This document shows positions 16,139 through 25,275 of a DNA stretch of 64,000 nt, piece by piece; positions within the stretch are counted from its first letter, which is position 1, and each line of letters starts with the position of its first letter. This DNA is from an uncultured bacterium (lineage in GTDB: Bacteria > Cyanobacteriota > Vampirovibrionia > Gastranaerophilales > Gastranaerophilaceae). Both the position numbers and the translations under genes were made by a program. The notes below the pieces were generated by a model. The model saw nothing but the letters and a program-made list of their open reading frames with translations, was not told the origin of the DNA and searched no databases. Location: positions 62,001 to 126,000 of the forward strand of contig CAJMSH010000006.1 of NCBI GenBank assembly GCA_905216055.1. The letters are read 5' to 3'.

Positions 16139-16654
16139 TTATTTTTCTTCTTTTTTATCTGTTTCTTCTTCTGAATCAGATTCTTCGTTTTCATCATCAT
16201 CTGTTTCATCAGAATCTTCGTCATCAGAGTTCTCTTCTTCGGCTTTTTCTTCGCTGTCATCTTCTGAAGTGTCAGAATTTTCATCTTCATTTTCTTTTTC
16301 TTCAGAATTTTCGTTTTCTTTAGCTTTTTTAGCATCTTCTGCTTCTAGGGCAGCTTTTATTTCGTCTTCATCTTTTGCTCTGATAACAGGAATTGAAAGC
16401 ATTAATGCAACTTGATCTCCGTCTTGTTCGAGGTTTAATTCCAATGCTTCTTTATCCATTTCAACATATTTTGAAAGAAGTTCAACCATTTCTCTTCTCA
16501 TACGTTCCATAAGTTCCGGTGTGAGATTGGTTCTGTCTTGCATTAGGACAACTCTTAAACGGTTGCAGGCTGTATCTTTTGATGATTCTTCCTGTTCTGT
16601 GTCGGTTTGGCGGAAGAAGCCTAAGACTTTATTGTATAAATTTGCTAATAACAT
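16139..16654 (-). CDS. minE: MinE, with a long acidic C-terminal extension
   Basis: Topological specificity factor that drives MinD off the membrane and sets the division site. Residues 1-92 form a normal MinE: an N-terminal membrane-targeting/anti-MinCD helix, then CNRLRVVLMQDRTNLTPEL and the dimerisation strands ending MLSIPVI. Residues about 96-171 are an extra tail composed almost wholly of Glu, Asp, Ser, Asn and Lys, roughly doubling the usual length of about 90. Directly after minD (one base apart). The tail is likely disordered; its role is unknown. Confidence 0.93.
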   Translation of the reverse strand: MLLANLYNKVLGFFRQTDTEQEESSKDTACNRLRVVLMQDRTNLTPELMERMRREMVELLSKYVEMDKEALELNLEQDGDQVALMLSIPVIRAKDEDEIKAALEAEDAKKAKENENSEEKENEDENSDTSEDDSEEKAEEENSDDEDSDETDDDENEESDSEEETDKKEEK

Positions 16655-16655
16655 C

Positions 16656-17474
16656 TTATGCTTTCTCCTTTCCCATTAAGCCTGAAAAGAATTTTTTTAC
16701 TTTAGCCATAACGCCTTGTGGTTCTTCTAAGTTCAAGAATGGAACATCTTCTCCGATAATTCTTCTTGCAACGTTACTGTATGCTTTTCCTGCAAGTGAT
16801 TTTTCATCATTTACAATAGGTTCACCTTTGTTGGTTGAAGTGATAATCCCTGTATCTTCAGGAATTATTCCGATTAAATCTGCTGAAAGTATTTCTACTA
16901 CGTCATCTACGCTCATCATATCATTTGATTTAATAAGGTTTGGACGAACGCGGTTAAGAAGTAATTTGTATGATTTTATTTCTTCTTTTGCTTCTAATAG
17001 ACCTATAATTCTATCGGCATCTCTAACTGCTGACATTTCAGGAGTTGTTACAACAATGGCTTCAGATGCTCCTGCTACTGCGTTTTGGAATCCTTGTTCA
17101 ATACCTGCAGGACAATCTACCAAGATAAAATCAAAATCTTTTTTCAATTGTTCGCAAATATCTTTTAATTGTTCTTCCGTAACTGCAGTTTTATCACGTG
17201 TTTGTGCTGCTGCTAAAAGGCAAAGGTTTGGATTCTTTTTGTCTTTTACCAATGCTTGTTTTAGTTTGCATCTTCCTTCTACAACGTCAACTATTGTATA
17301 GACTATTCTGTTTTCCAAGCCGAGTAAAAGATCGAGGTTTCTTAGTCCAAGATCGGTATCAATCATGACAACTTTTTTGCCTGCTTTGGCTAAAGCTGTT
17401 CCGATATTGGCATTTGTCGTAGTTTTTCCTACCCCGCCTTTCCCAGACGTTATTACGATAACTCTACCGCTCAT
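16656..17474 (-). CDS. minD: MinD, septum-site-determining ATPase
   Basis: Deviant Walker A ATPase (GKGGVGKTT at residues 11-19) that dimerises on ATP, binds the membrane by the C-terminal amphipathic helix (VMAKVKKFFSGLMGK) and recruits MinC or MinE. Also visible are VMIDTDLGLRNLDLLLGLE and DFILVDCPAGIEQGF. 272 residues, standard. Located in the order minC-minD-minE with 12 bases after minC. Confidence 0.97.
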   Translation of the reverse strand: MSGRVIVITSGKGGVGKTTTNANIGTALAKAGKKVVMIDTDLGLRNLDLLLGLENRIVYTIVDVVEGRCKLKQALVKDKKNPNLCLLAAAQTRDKTAVTEEQLKDICEQLKKDFDFILVDCPAGIEQGFQNAVAGASEAIVVTTPEMSAVRDADRIIGLLEAKEEIKSYKLLLNRVRPNLIKSNDMMSVDDVVEILSADLIGIIPEDTGIITSTNKGEPIVNDEKSLAGKAYSNVARRIIGEDVPFLNLEEPQGVMAKVKKFFSGLMGKEKA

Positions 17475-17486
17475 TATTTCTCCTTT

Positions 17487-18620
17487 TTATGATTCGTGTA
17501 TTTTATGTATAATTATTTGTTTTTTGTAGATACAAGCTTCTTCAGGTACAAATGTATCAGTTTTTTGAATGTACGGAATATTAATATTGTCCGGACGTCT
17601 TGCAAATGTATCTGCAATCCTTAGTTGTATAGCATTCATTTTTAGGGCGCGAATTTTTGCGTATTTATTTCCTGCTGAACCTGCATGGGCAATACCGCCT
17701 AAAATTCCCCAGACTGTGATATCACCTTTGGCAATAATTTCAGAACCAGGATTTGCATCCCCGATTATTACAATATTTCCGTCTGAGGTTATGCTTTGAC
17801 CTGAACGTAAAGTTCTTTGTATATACAATGTAGGAAGTTTTTCTGTCTCTCTTAAAGACTTTCTTAAATCATCAAGATTGTAATCGATGTCTTCAATGTC
17901 TTCCCCTTCAATTTTATTAGCATTTTCAAGTTTTTTATTGAAATCTTTTAATTCATTAACATCATTAATATCTTCAATAGTATCAACTTCTGGAGTAATA
18001 GTTGTTTTATTATCTTCTTTTTCTATTGATTCTATTGGTTGTTGAGGAACAGAAGGTGTTTCTTCTTCTTTCTTTTCTGATGTTTCTTGTTCCTGTTCAA
18101 CCTCAGGTGTTTCAATAGTTTCCATTTGATTTTTCGGATCTATTGAAGTTTCTTGAATTTCATCAAGAGGTTTTATATCTTCTGCAGGAGAATCTTTTTT
18201 TAATTTTTTCAAATCTTCTTCTTGAGCAAAAGTTTTAATTTCAGTATTTTCATCTCCAAAAATTTTGTCTAATGCTTTTTCAAGTTCTTGGTTAACTTTT
18301 TCTTGATCAGCATTAAATTCAGGTGTCGGAACTTTATTTTCAAGTTCTGATATTTTTATATTAAGTGCTTCTGCTGATTTTATTGTGAAATCAGATGATG
18401 TAGTGATAAATTCTATTTCAGAATTCATTGATTCCACAAGAGCTTTGATACTTGTAAGTTCTGTTGTTGTTAAGTCTACAGAACCCAGTTTAAGACATAC
18501 TTTTTTGCTTTGAGCGTCCGGTAAATCTAAAATTCTGCTAAGTTCGTAAATTATTTCAGAAGTCTTGTGAGCATTGCTTACATCGACAATAAAACCGTTT
18601 TCAATATATCCCTTATCCAT
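17487..18620 (-). CDS. minC: MinC, division inhibitor with a long acidic linker
   Basis: FtsZ-polymerisation inhibitor recruited by MinD. The N-terminal domain spans about residues 1-98; the C-terminal beta-helix domain (from about residue 265: RTLRSGQSITSDGNIVIIGD and GDITVWGILGGIAHAG) binds MinD. Between them lie roughly 160 residues rich in Glu, Asp, Lys and Pro, much longer than the linker in Escherichia coli (total there about 231, here 377). Start set at the ATG at 18620, preceded by GGAAAGG; the longer reading begins at TTG and adds only six residues. Confidence 0.93.
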   Translation of the reverse strand: MDKGYIENGFIVDVSNAHKTSEIIYELSRILDLPDAQSKKVCLKLGSVDLTTTELTSIKALVESMNSEIEFITTSSDFTIKSAEALNIKISELENKVPTPEFNADQEKVNQELEKALDKIFGDENTEIKTFAQEEDLKKLKKDSPAEDIKPLDEIQETSIDPKNQMETIETPEVEQEQETSEKKEEETPSVPQQPIESIEKEDNKTTITPEVDTIEDINDVNELKDFNKKLENANKIEGEDIEDIDYNLDDLRKSLRETEKLPTLYIQRTLRSGQSITSDGNIVIIGDANPGSEIIAKGDITVWGILGGIAHAGSAGNKYAKIRALKMNAIQLRIADTFARRPDNINIPYIQKTDTFVPEEACIYKKQIIIHKIHES

Positions 18621-18723
18621 TTTTGAACCTTTCCGCAAATCCTTATATATTCTATGAATATATATGAAACATTTTGGAACATCAATGGATTATTTCGAAT
18701 TGTAATATTTTTATTTTAATTTT

Positions 18724-19611
18724 TTATGCAAAAAGAGACTCATCAACGTATTTATTAGACAGATGTTGAGCTAAATCAGATTTAGTTATTTTTTTGTCAT
18801 TGTTTTCGTCAAGATTTTTATTCTGTTCATAAAAATCTTCTCCTTCTCTACATAAAACATTTTTATTGGCTCTTCCTGGAAGGAATGTTATTGCGTACAA
18901 ATCTGCTGCTGAAAGTCTTGCATTAGATGCAAATGTGTATTTCTTTGATAATAAGAGTAATTTTTCTACCCAATCAAGCTGTTCCATTGGGGACATTTTT
19001 GCAATTTTTGCTTTAGTCAAATTCTTTTTGTATTTTCTATTAAGTTCATCAATTGCAACTTTGGTAAACTGAATAAATCCTACAGCTGCTGTTCCGTTCC
19101 ATTTATCAGATTGAAGGCTTGATTCACTGTTCATAACTGCTAATAAATCTTTGTAATTGCAGTTGATTTTTTTTGCAATCTCTTTAACTCTGTTTAAAAA
19201 TTGTTTATCTAATTTTTGTGGGTTATTAAACGCTTTATCTACCCCTTTAGTTCCTGAGCCTGAAGATTCTGTATCGCTATTATTTCCTTTATATAATATA
19301 CTTGTAAGTTCTCCAAAAGCCGGAATATTATATCCGCCAAAACCGAATAGATTGTTTGGTAACATGAAATTAAAAGGGTTAGGCATTATTGGCGTTGAGA
19401 ATATGCTTGTATTCATTGAAAAAGGCATAGGAGAAAAAGCGCTTGAAAAAATGCTGTTACAAGACGGAAAAATAGTATTAAAATTATTGAATGGGACCAT
19501 AGAATAATTAAAACCTGTACAAAACGGGTTTAAACCTCCAAACGGATCCGGAGGCATTGGTATGAAATTATTCATAAATATGTTATTTAATCCCCAATTG
19601 TAAATACTCAT
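18724..19611 (-). CDS. Lysozyme/transglycosylase-like protein with an EF-hand-type tail
   Basis: Three parts. Residues 1-100 are low-complexity, rich in Pro, Phe, Asn and Met, with no classical signal peptide. Residues about 137-250 resemble a lytic-transglycosylase/lysozyme fold: AVMNSESSLQSDKWNG places a candidate catalytic Glu at 163, followed by AAVGFIQFT and LYAITFLPGRA. Residues 268-279 (LDENNDKKITKSDL region) fit a calcium-binding EF-hand or dockerin loop with Asp268, Asn270, Asp272 and Asp279. It could cut peptidoglycan to allow passage of an envelope machine. It is upstream of minC on the same strand; co-transcription is possible. Confidence 0.6.
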   Translation of the reverse strand: MSIYNWGLNNIFMNNFIPMPPDPFGGLNPFCTGFNYSMVPFNNFNTIFPSCNSIFSSAFSPMPFSMNTSIFSTPIMPNPFNFMLPNNLFGFGGYNIPAFGELTSILYKGNNSDTESSGSGTKGVDKAFNNPQKLDKQFLNRVKEIAKKINCNYKDLLAVMNSESSLQSDKWNGTAAVGFIQFTKVAIDELNRKYKKNLTKAKIAKMSPMEQLDWVEKLLLLSKKYTFASNARLSAADLYAITFLPGRANKNVLCREGEDFYEQNKNLDENNDKKITKSDLAQHLSNKYVDESLFA

Positions 19612-19772
19612 ATTTTTCCCTTTTAAATTTCCCCTTAAATATATAAAGTAATTTATGTGGTTTAAATTGTTAAATTTTTAAATACATGTTAAAAATTGTT
19701 AATAAAAAATAACTATTAACTAATGTAAAATTTTATTTTTATTATATTATTAATCTTAGGGACAGAGAATTT

Positions 19773-20459
19773 ATGATTTTTAACGAAACTAAAACACACG
19801 AAATTACAGTCGACGTTGTTATTGTAACAATGAAAAATGATGCGTTACAGGTATTGCTTGTAAAACGTTTAAATGAGCCGTTTAAAGATAAGTGGGCAAT
19901 CCCCGGAGGTTATGTAAGATTATCTGAAAACCTTGATCAGGCGGCTTTAAGGGTATTAAAAGAACGTACAAATATTGATAATGTATATTTGGAACAGTTA
20001 TATACATTTGGCGATCCGCTTCGTCACCCTAATGCGAGAGTTATTACATGTGCGTATTTCGCTTTGGTTAGAGCTGAAGATATTAATATTGTTCCGACTC
20101 CGGAATTGGGTTGGCATAAGATTTCTGATTTGCCTCCTTTGGCTTTCGACCACAAAGAAATTATTGAATATTCTCTAAAAAGAACCCGTGAAAGATTGGA
20201 ATTATGCCCTGTTGCATACCAACTTTTGAATGAAAAATTTACATTAACCGAAATGCAAAAAGCTTACGAGTTAATTATGGGTAAAAAACTTGATAAGCGT
20301 AATTTTAGAAAAAAAGCTCTTTCAACTGAAGGTTTGATTGAACTTAATGAATATACAAAATCTTCGTCTAAAAGACCTGCAAGATTATACACTTTCGAAA
20401 ATATCAAATTGAATTCAAAAAGAGCCCATTTTATTTCTAAGAAAAAGGAGAAAAAATAG
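19773..20459 (+). CDS. Nudix-fold regulator, NrtR-like
   Basis: The N-terminal Nudix domain (about residues 10-145) has WAIPGGYVRLSENLDQAALRV in the Nudix-box position, but the metal-binding RExxEExG part reads RVLKERTNI, so hydrolysis is probably lost. The C-terminal part (about 150-215: LTEMQKAYELIMGKKLDKRNF and RKKALSTEGLIE) matches the winged helix of NrtR-type repressors, which sense ADP-ribose and control NAD metabolism genes. No NAD gene is adjacent; the following genes are secG and tcdA. A helix-turn-helix Nudix regulator is the best guess; the target is unknown. Confidence 0.75.
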   Translation: MIFNETKTHEITVDVVIVTMKNDALQVLLVKRLNEPFKDKWAIPGGYVRLSENLDQAALRVLKERTNIDNVYLEQLYTFGDPLRHPNARVITCAYFALVRAEDINIVPTPELGWHKISDLPPLAFDHKEIIEYSLKRTRERLELCPVAYQLLNEKFTLTEMQKAYELIMGKKLDKRNFRKKALSTEGLIELNEYTKSSSKRPARLYTFENIKLNSKRAHFISKKKEKK

Positions 20460-20687
20460 ATGTTATTAAATTTAGTTTGGGCTGTTCAAATTATTTCAGC
20501 TTTATTATTAATCGTTTTAATATTATTGCATTCACCGAAAGGCGATGGCATCGCAGGTATTGGCGGAGCATCTCATGTTTTTGCTTCTCAAAAAAGTGCT
20601 GAAAAAGGATTGAATAAATTAACTGCTATTGTATCTGCAATATTTTTAGTTTGCACTTTCCTTTTAGGCTTTGGTATTATCAAGTAA
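20460..20687 (+). CDS. secG: SecG, protein-export translocase subunit
   Basis: Small partner of SecYE with two membrane helices (about residues 3-22 and 50-73) joined by the conserved glycine-rich loop LLHSPKGDGIAGIGG. 75 residues, standard. Starts one base after the stop of the Nudix gene, with AAAGGAG in the end of that gene, and is followed after one base by tcdA: a tight operon. Confidence 0.93.
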   Translation: MLLNLVWAVQIISALLLIVLILLHSPKGDGIAGIGGASHVFASQKSAEKGLNKLTAIVSAIFLVCTFLLGFGIIK

Positions 20688-20688
20688 G

Positions 20689-21435
20689 ATGTGCGATATA
20701 TTTTCAAGAAATGAACTGTTTTGGGGTAAAGATAATCAGGAAATTCTTTCTTCAAAACATGTTGCGGTATTCGGACTCGGCGGGGTTGGCGGATTTTGTG
20801 CTGAAGCTCTTGCAAGAGCCGGAATTGGGGAATTAACTATAATCGATTTTGATACTGTTTCTGAAACGAATATAAACAGGCAGCTTGTCGCTTTGCATTC
20901 AACTGTCGGGAAAAGCAAGGCTGAACTTTTTAAAGACAGATTAAAAGATATAAATCCTGATATAAAATTGAATGTTGTTGATGATTTTTATAGCGGAGAT
21001 TTAAATTTTTTTAATGCGGATTATGTTGCTGATGCTATTGACACAATGCGTTCAAAAATTGAGTTGTTGGAAACTTGTGTAAAACAAAATGTTCCTGTAA
21101 TTTCTTCAATGGGGGCAGGTAATAGAATTGATCCGACAAAACTTTATATTTCTGATATTTCGGAAATTGAAAATAAGAATGCCCCATTTGTATCAAATAT
21201 AATTTATCAGTTAAAAAAACGTGGAATTGAAAAAGGTATTGCTGTTGTTGCAAGCAGGGAAAAGCCTTTTGTTAAAGAAAAAATATCATCAACTGAAAAA
21301 ATAACAACAAAAAGTGGTGAAAATATTGAGTTTACAAAGATTACCCCGTCATCAACTCCATTTGTGGCTAGTTGTGCGGGAATATTTATGGCATCATATA
21401 TTACGCAAAGTTTTTTAAAGGAGTATAGATTTTGA
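20689..21435 (+). CDS. tcdA: tRNA threonylcarbamoyladenosine dehydratase (ThiF/E1-like)
   Basis: E1-like enzyme that cyclises t6A37 of tRNAs using ATP. Nucleotide-binding motif VFGLGGVGGFCAEALARAG, then LTIIDFDTVSETNINRQL and the ADAIDTMRSKIEL loop are typical of TcdA/CsdL. 248 residues from the ATG at 20689, chosen because it lies one base after the secG stop; an in-frame TTG upstream would overlap secG. The partner sulfur-relay genes are not adjacent. Confidence 0.9.
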   Translation: MCDIFSRNELFWGKDNQEILSSKHVAVFGLGGVGGFCAEALARAGIGELTIIDFDTVSETNINRQLVALHSTVGKSKAELFKDRLKDINPDIKLNVVDDFYSGDLNFFNADYVADAIDTMRSKIELLETCVKQNVPVISSMGAGNRIDPTKLYISDISEIENKNAPFVSNIIYQLKKRGIEKGIAVVASREKPFVKEKISSTEKITTKSGENIEFTKITPSSTPFVASCAGIFMASYITQSFLKEYRF

Positions 21436-22133
21436 ATATTTTAGTAACAGGTGCTTCAAAAGGTATAGGTAATGCAATTGCGAAAGAACTTAAAAATATA
21501 GGTGAGGTTTATGTTACAGGTAGAAATGAAAAGGCTCTTACTGCTTGTAATGCAAAGGGATTTTGTGTTTGTGATTTGTCAAAAGATATAAATATTCTTG
21601 CGGAATTTATTGAGGAGAAAAATATTGATGTTTTGATAAATAATGCGGGTGAATATATTTATGCAGGGTTGGAAACTATGAATATAGCTGATATTCAAAG
21701 ACTTTATCAGACAAATTTGATAGCTCCCGCATATCTTATTTCAAAAGCTATTCCTTATATGAAAACTAAAAGATGGGGTAGGATTATAAATATCGGTTCG
21801 ATATCAGGTGTCATGGGAGAAGCTTTTGCAAGTATTTATTCATCGTCAAAGGCTGGACTTGTTGGTTTGACAAAGGCTTTGGCATTGGAGCTTGCAGAAT
21901 ATAATATTACCGTAAACACAATAAATCCCGGGTGGGTAGAAACTGAACTTGGAATGGCATCTATTGAGGATAGTGAATTTTCAAAAGAAGAAATTATTGA
22001 TACAATTCCTCAAAAAAGATTTGTAAAACCTGAAGAGGTCGCAAAGCTTTGCAAATATTTAATTTCAGATGATGCTAAAGGAATTACTGGTCAAGCAATA
22101 AATCTTTGTGCAGGATTGAGTGTTGGAATATAA
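21432..22133 (+). CDS. Short-chain dehydrogenase/reductase (FabG-like)
   Basis: Classical SDR: cofactor motif TGASKGIG (residues 6-13), NNAG (70-73), catalytic Ser123, Tyr136 and Lys140 (YSSSK), and PGWVET after the active site. 233 residues. Starts at TTG overlapping the tcdA stop (TTGA), with AAAGGAG 8 bases upstream. The shape resembles 3-oxoacyl-ACP reductases, but operon context does not fix a substrate. Confidence 0.85.
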   Translation: MNILVTGASKGIGNAIAKELKNIGEVYVTGRNEKALTACNAKGFCVCDLSKDINILAEFIEEKNIDVLINNAGEYIYAGLETMNIADIQRLYQTNLIAPAYLISKAIPYMKTKRWGRIINIGSISGVMGEAFASIYSSSKAGLVGLTKALALELAEYNITVNTINPGWVETELGMASIEDSEFSKEEIIDTIPQKRFVKPEEVAKLCKYLISDDAKGITGQAINLCAGLSVGI

Positions 22134-22771
22134 TGAATAAAGAGTTGCAAAAATATATTGAAACTATGATTATTCCTAAATATTCAGATTTTGATAAGGG
22201 ACATAATCTTGAGCATGTTAAAACAGTTATTGATGAAAGTTTAAATCTGGCTGAAAAATGTTGTGTAAACCTTGAATATGCTTATGTTATAGCAGCATAT
22301 CATGATTTGGGCTTGTGTGAAGGTAGAGAATTTCATCATATAACTTCAGGCAAAATTTTGGAAACTGATAGTGTGTTAAATCAATGGTTTTCGCCTGATG
22401 AAATTAAATTGATGAAGGAAGCTGTGGAAGATCATAGGGCATCTTCAAAACATCCGCCAAGAAGTATTTACGGCAAAATTGTTGCAGAAGCTGACAGAGA
22501 TATAGTTCCATTAAAAATTATTAAACGTACAATTCAATATTCAATGAAAAATACTCCGTCAGATGATAAAGAGGTTCACTGGCATCATTTAACGGAACAC
22601 ATGGTTGAAAAATATGCAAAAGGCGGGTATATGAAGTTGTGGTTTGAAGCTTCAAAAAACGCTGAACCTTTAAACGAATTGCGCAAAATTATTGCAGATA
22701 AAAATAAATTACGGAATATTTTTGAGGATTTATATTCTAAAGAACTTTCTCAACAATATCTTGAGCAGTAA
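22133..22771 (+). CDS. HD-domain hydrolase
   Basis: Metal-dependent phosphohydrolase fold: His28 (HNLEHV), His57-Asp58 (AAYHDLG), the DHR at 100-102 and Asp121 (AEADRD) give the HD ligand set. 212 residues from the ATG at 22133, which overlaps the SDR stop by one base (TAATG). Such proteins act on nucleotides or phosphate esters; the substrate is unknown. Its last 35 bases overlap the end of the convergent glycosyltransferase gene. Confidence 0.82.
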   Translation: MNKELQKYIETMIIPKYSDFDKGHNLEHVKTVIDESLNLAEKCCVNLEYAYVIAAYHDLGLCEGREFHHITSGKILETDSVLNQWFSPDEIKLMKEAVEDHRASSKHPPRSIYGKIVAEADRDIVPLKIIKRTIQYSMKNTPSDDKEVHWHHLTEHMVEKYAKGGYMKLWFEASKNAEPLNELRKIIADKNKLRNIFEDLYSKELSQQYLEQ

Positions 22772-23714
22772 TTTTTAAGCAATCAAGAGCTTCGCAGGTC
22801 GTCTGTCTGTGTTCCCAAAGACAAGGTTTTATCGGACAATTATCAGAAGCTTTTATTGCGATAACATTTTCTGATTGCGGAATTAATTTTTTATCATCAG
22901 TTGGTCCAAAAATTGCATAAGTTTTTGTTCCCATTGCAACTCCGACATGTAAAGGTGCAGAATCAGAGCAGATAAATTTTTCAGCTTTTCCGATAATTAC
23001 TGCAAGATCTTTCAGGCTTTTTGTTTTTCCGTATAAATCTTCAAAATTTTTATTTTTGGTTTTAGTTCTGATTGTTTCAATAACTTCTTTATCATCAGGA
23101 CCGCCTGCTAAAATTACGTGTTTGCCTTTTTCAAGCAGTAAATCAACAGTTTGTGCCCAAACATCTGCTGTAACAGTTTTTACAATACCTTTATTTATAC
23201 TCATTTTGCTAACTCCGGGGTGAATTAGAACTGAGTTTGGAATTTTTTCCTGAGCAGGTACATTTATTTCGGGTAATTCTGTTTTGTAGTTTGTAATCGG
23301 TGTAATTAAGTCGTGATACATTGCACAAGCATATTGATTTTTGTTTAGCGGAACTGTTTTGGTCAAAAGTATTTCGCTTAATTTGCCTGTATAATAGCCG
23401 TATCTTTTCTTAATTCCCATTAGTGTCAAAAGGATACTGATTAATTTGTTCCCGCCTGATGATATAACCATATCAAAATGTTTTTTGCGAGCGAGATATA
23501 CAAGTTTTAAAAGCTCTAAATATTTGTTTTTCCCTTTGATATCAATTAAGAATAAATCATCGATTATGTCTGTTAAATCTTTAACGCTCTTGCTTCTTGG
23601 TTCAAGTGCAAGAGTTATTTTAGAGTTTGGAAACTCTTTTTTTAATGAGATTAGTGTTGGCAGAAAGAATATTTCATCACCTATTCCGCCAAAATTTATA
23701 GCTAAAATATTCAT
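22737..23714 (-). CDS. Glycosyltransferase family 9 (heptosyltransferase-like)
   Basis: GT-B enzyme of the ADP-heptose:LPS transferase family. N-terminal MNILAINFGGIGDEIFFLPTL carries the acceptor-side Gly-x-x-Asp motif; the C-terminal domain has VLIHPGVS and AEKFICSDSAPLHVGVAMGTKTYAIFGPTD (quoted in part), the donor-binding signature. A cysteine-rich end CPIKPCLWEHRQTTCEALDC-type segment is also typical. It implies an outer membrane glycolipid or surface glycan. Start set at the ATG at 23714, 326 residues. Confidence 0.88.
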   Translation of the reverse strand: MNILAINFGGIGDEIFFLPTLISLKKEFPNSKITLALEPRSKSVKDLTDIIDDLFLIDIKGKNKYLELLKLVYLARKKHFDMVISSGGNKLISILLTLMGIKKRYGYYTGKLSEILLTKTVPLNKNQYACAMYHDLITPITNYKTELPEINVPAQEKIPNSVLIHPGVSKMSINKGIVKTVTADVWAQTVDLLLEKGKHVILAGGPDDKEVIETIRTKTKNKNFEDLYGKTKSLKDLAVIIGKAEKFICSDSAPLHVGVAMGTKTYAIFGPTDDKKLIPQSENVIAIKASDNCPIKPCLWEHRQTTCEALDCLKITAQDIVEKVL

Positions 23715-23756
23715 AGCCTGATTATACAATAAAAATATTTGTAGTAGTATATATTT

Positions 23757-25274
23757 ATGGTAAATAAAGTTACAACTGCAACTGTTATAGGGTTAGATGC
23801 TTATTTGGTTTCTGTCGAAACTGATGTTTTGAACGGGTTGCCTGGATTTTCTATTGTAGGGCTTCCTGATGCTTCAATAAATGAAGCTCGTGATAGAGTG
23901 CGTTCTGCTATAAAAAATTCAAATTTTACTTTCCCTGCTAAAAAGGTTGTTATAAATCTTGCTCCCGCTGATTTGAAAAAAGAGGGTTCTAACTTTGATT
24001 TGCCGATTGCGGTCGGGCTTTTGATTGAAGAAGGTGTTTTGGAAGAGGAAAATCTAAAAGATTACGCATTTATCGGTGAGCTTTCTTTGGATGGGACTTT
24101 AAGAGGTGTAACAGGTGTTTTGCCTTTGATATTAGGACTTAAAAATGCTGGTATAAAAAATATTTTTGTTCCGAAAATTAATGCAATGGAAGCAGCATTA
24201 ACAGGTGGAGTAAATATTTTAGGTGCGGAGAAGCTTGCAGATGTCGTTAATCATTTTGCTGACTCTCAGATAAAGCCGACGGTAATTGATGTTAATAAAT
24301 ATCTTGGTGAAGGAATAAACCAAGAATATGTATATGACTTTAAAGATGTAAAAGGTCAGCAAAAAGCAAAACGAGCATTAGAAATCGCTGCAGCAGGTGC
24401 GCATAATATGCTGATGACAGGATCTCCGGGATCCGGCAAGACCTTAATGGCAAAGTGCTTTGCTTCAATATTACCGCCTTTAGAGCTTTCGGAAGCTTTA
24501 GAGCTTACAAAAATATACAGCATATCAGGACTTTTATCTTCTGATGAACCATTGATGACAAAACGCCCATATAGAGCAGTTCATCATACAGCCTCAGCAA
24601 CAGGTATAATTGGCGGCGGTTCAAATCCGAAACCCGGTGAAATTACGCTTGCTCATAGAGGAGTTTTATTCTTGGATGAAATGGCAGAATTCCCGAGGAA
24701 TGTTTTAGAGGTTTTGCGCCAACCTCTTGAAGATGGGCAGATTACAATTTCAAGAGCAAAACATTCAATCAAATATCCTGCAAAATTTATTTTGCTTGGG
24801 GCAATGAATCCTTGTCCTTGCGGTTATCTTGGGGATAAAGAGAAACAATGCACTTGTTCAGAATTTCAAATTACAAGATATAAATCAAGAATATCAGGCC
24901 CTTTATTGGATAGAATAGATTTGCAGGTTGAAGTTCCAAGACTTACGGCCGAAGAACTTTTGAATACTGAACCTTCAAATGAATCTTCTGCTGATATAAG
25001 AGCACGTGTTATTAAGGCTCGAAAAATTCAATCAGAACGATATAAGAATGATGGAATTTTGACAAATTCGGAATTAAATTCAAAGTTAATAAAAAAATAT
25101 TGCCAAATAGATAAGCAAAGCTCAGAACTTTTAAAGGTTGCAGTTGTAAAATACCAACTGTCAGGCAGAAGATATGACAGAATCCTAAAACTTGCAAGAA
25201 CAATTGCAGACTTGGAAGGTTCTGAAAATATCTTGCAAACTCATATTATGCAGGCTTTGCAATATAGAATATAA
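23757..25274 (+). CDS. comM: ComM/YifB-family Mg-chelatase-like AAA+ ATPase
   Basis: N-terminal Lon-protease-like fold (residues 1-170; GLPGFSIVGLPDASINEARDRV) followed by an AAA+ domain with Walker A GSPGSGKT at 222-229 and LFLDEMAEFPRNVLEVLRQP. A CPCGYLGDKEKQCTCS cysteine cluster follows. In Vibrio and Haemophilus ComM is a branch-migration helicase used in natural transformation. 505 residues, full length. With type IV pilus genes elsewhere in the window, DNA uptake is possible but not shown. No clear ribosome-binding site is visible upstream. Confidence 0.93.
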   Translation: MVNKVTTATVIGLDAYLVSVETDVLNGLPGFSIVGLPDASINEARDRVRSAIKNSNFTFPAKKVVINLAPADLKKEGSNFDLPIAVGLLIEEGVLEEENLKDYAFIGELSLDGTLRGVTGVLPLILGLKNAGIKNIFVPKINAMEAALTGGVNILGAEKLADVVNHFADSQIKPTVIDVNKYLGEGINQEYVYDFKDVKGQQKAKRALEIAAAGAHNMLMTGSPGSGKTLMAKCFASILPPLELSEALELTKIYSISGLLSSDEPLMTKRPYRAVHHTASATGIIGGGSNPKPGEITLAHRGVLFLDEMAEFPRNVLEVLRQPLEDGQITISRAKHSIKYPAKFILLGAMNPCPCGYLGDKEKQCTCSEFQITRYKSRISGPLLDRIDLQVEVPRLTAEELLNTEPSNESSADIRARVIKARKIQSERYKNDGILTNSELNSKLIKKYCQIDKQSSELLKVAVVKYQLSGRRYDRILKLARTIADLEGSENILQTHIMQALQYRI

Positions 25275-25275
25275 A

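Noticed and set aside
16126..16335. Lys-rich minus-strand frame of 69 residues
   Set aside because: Out-of-frame shadow of the MinE acidic tail; no start signals.
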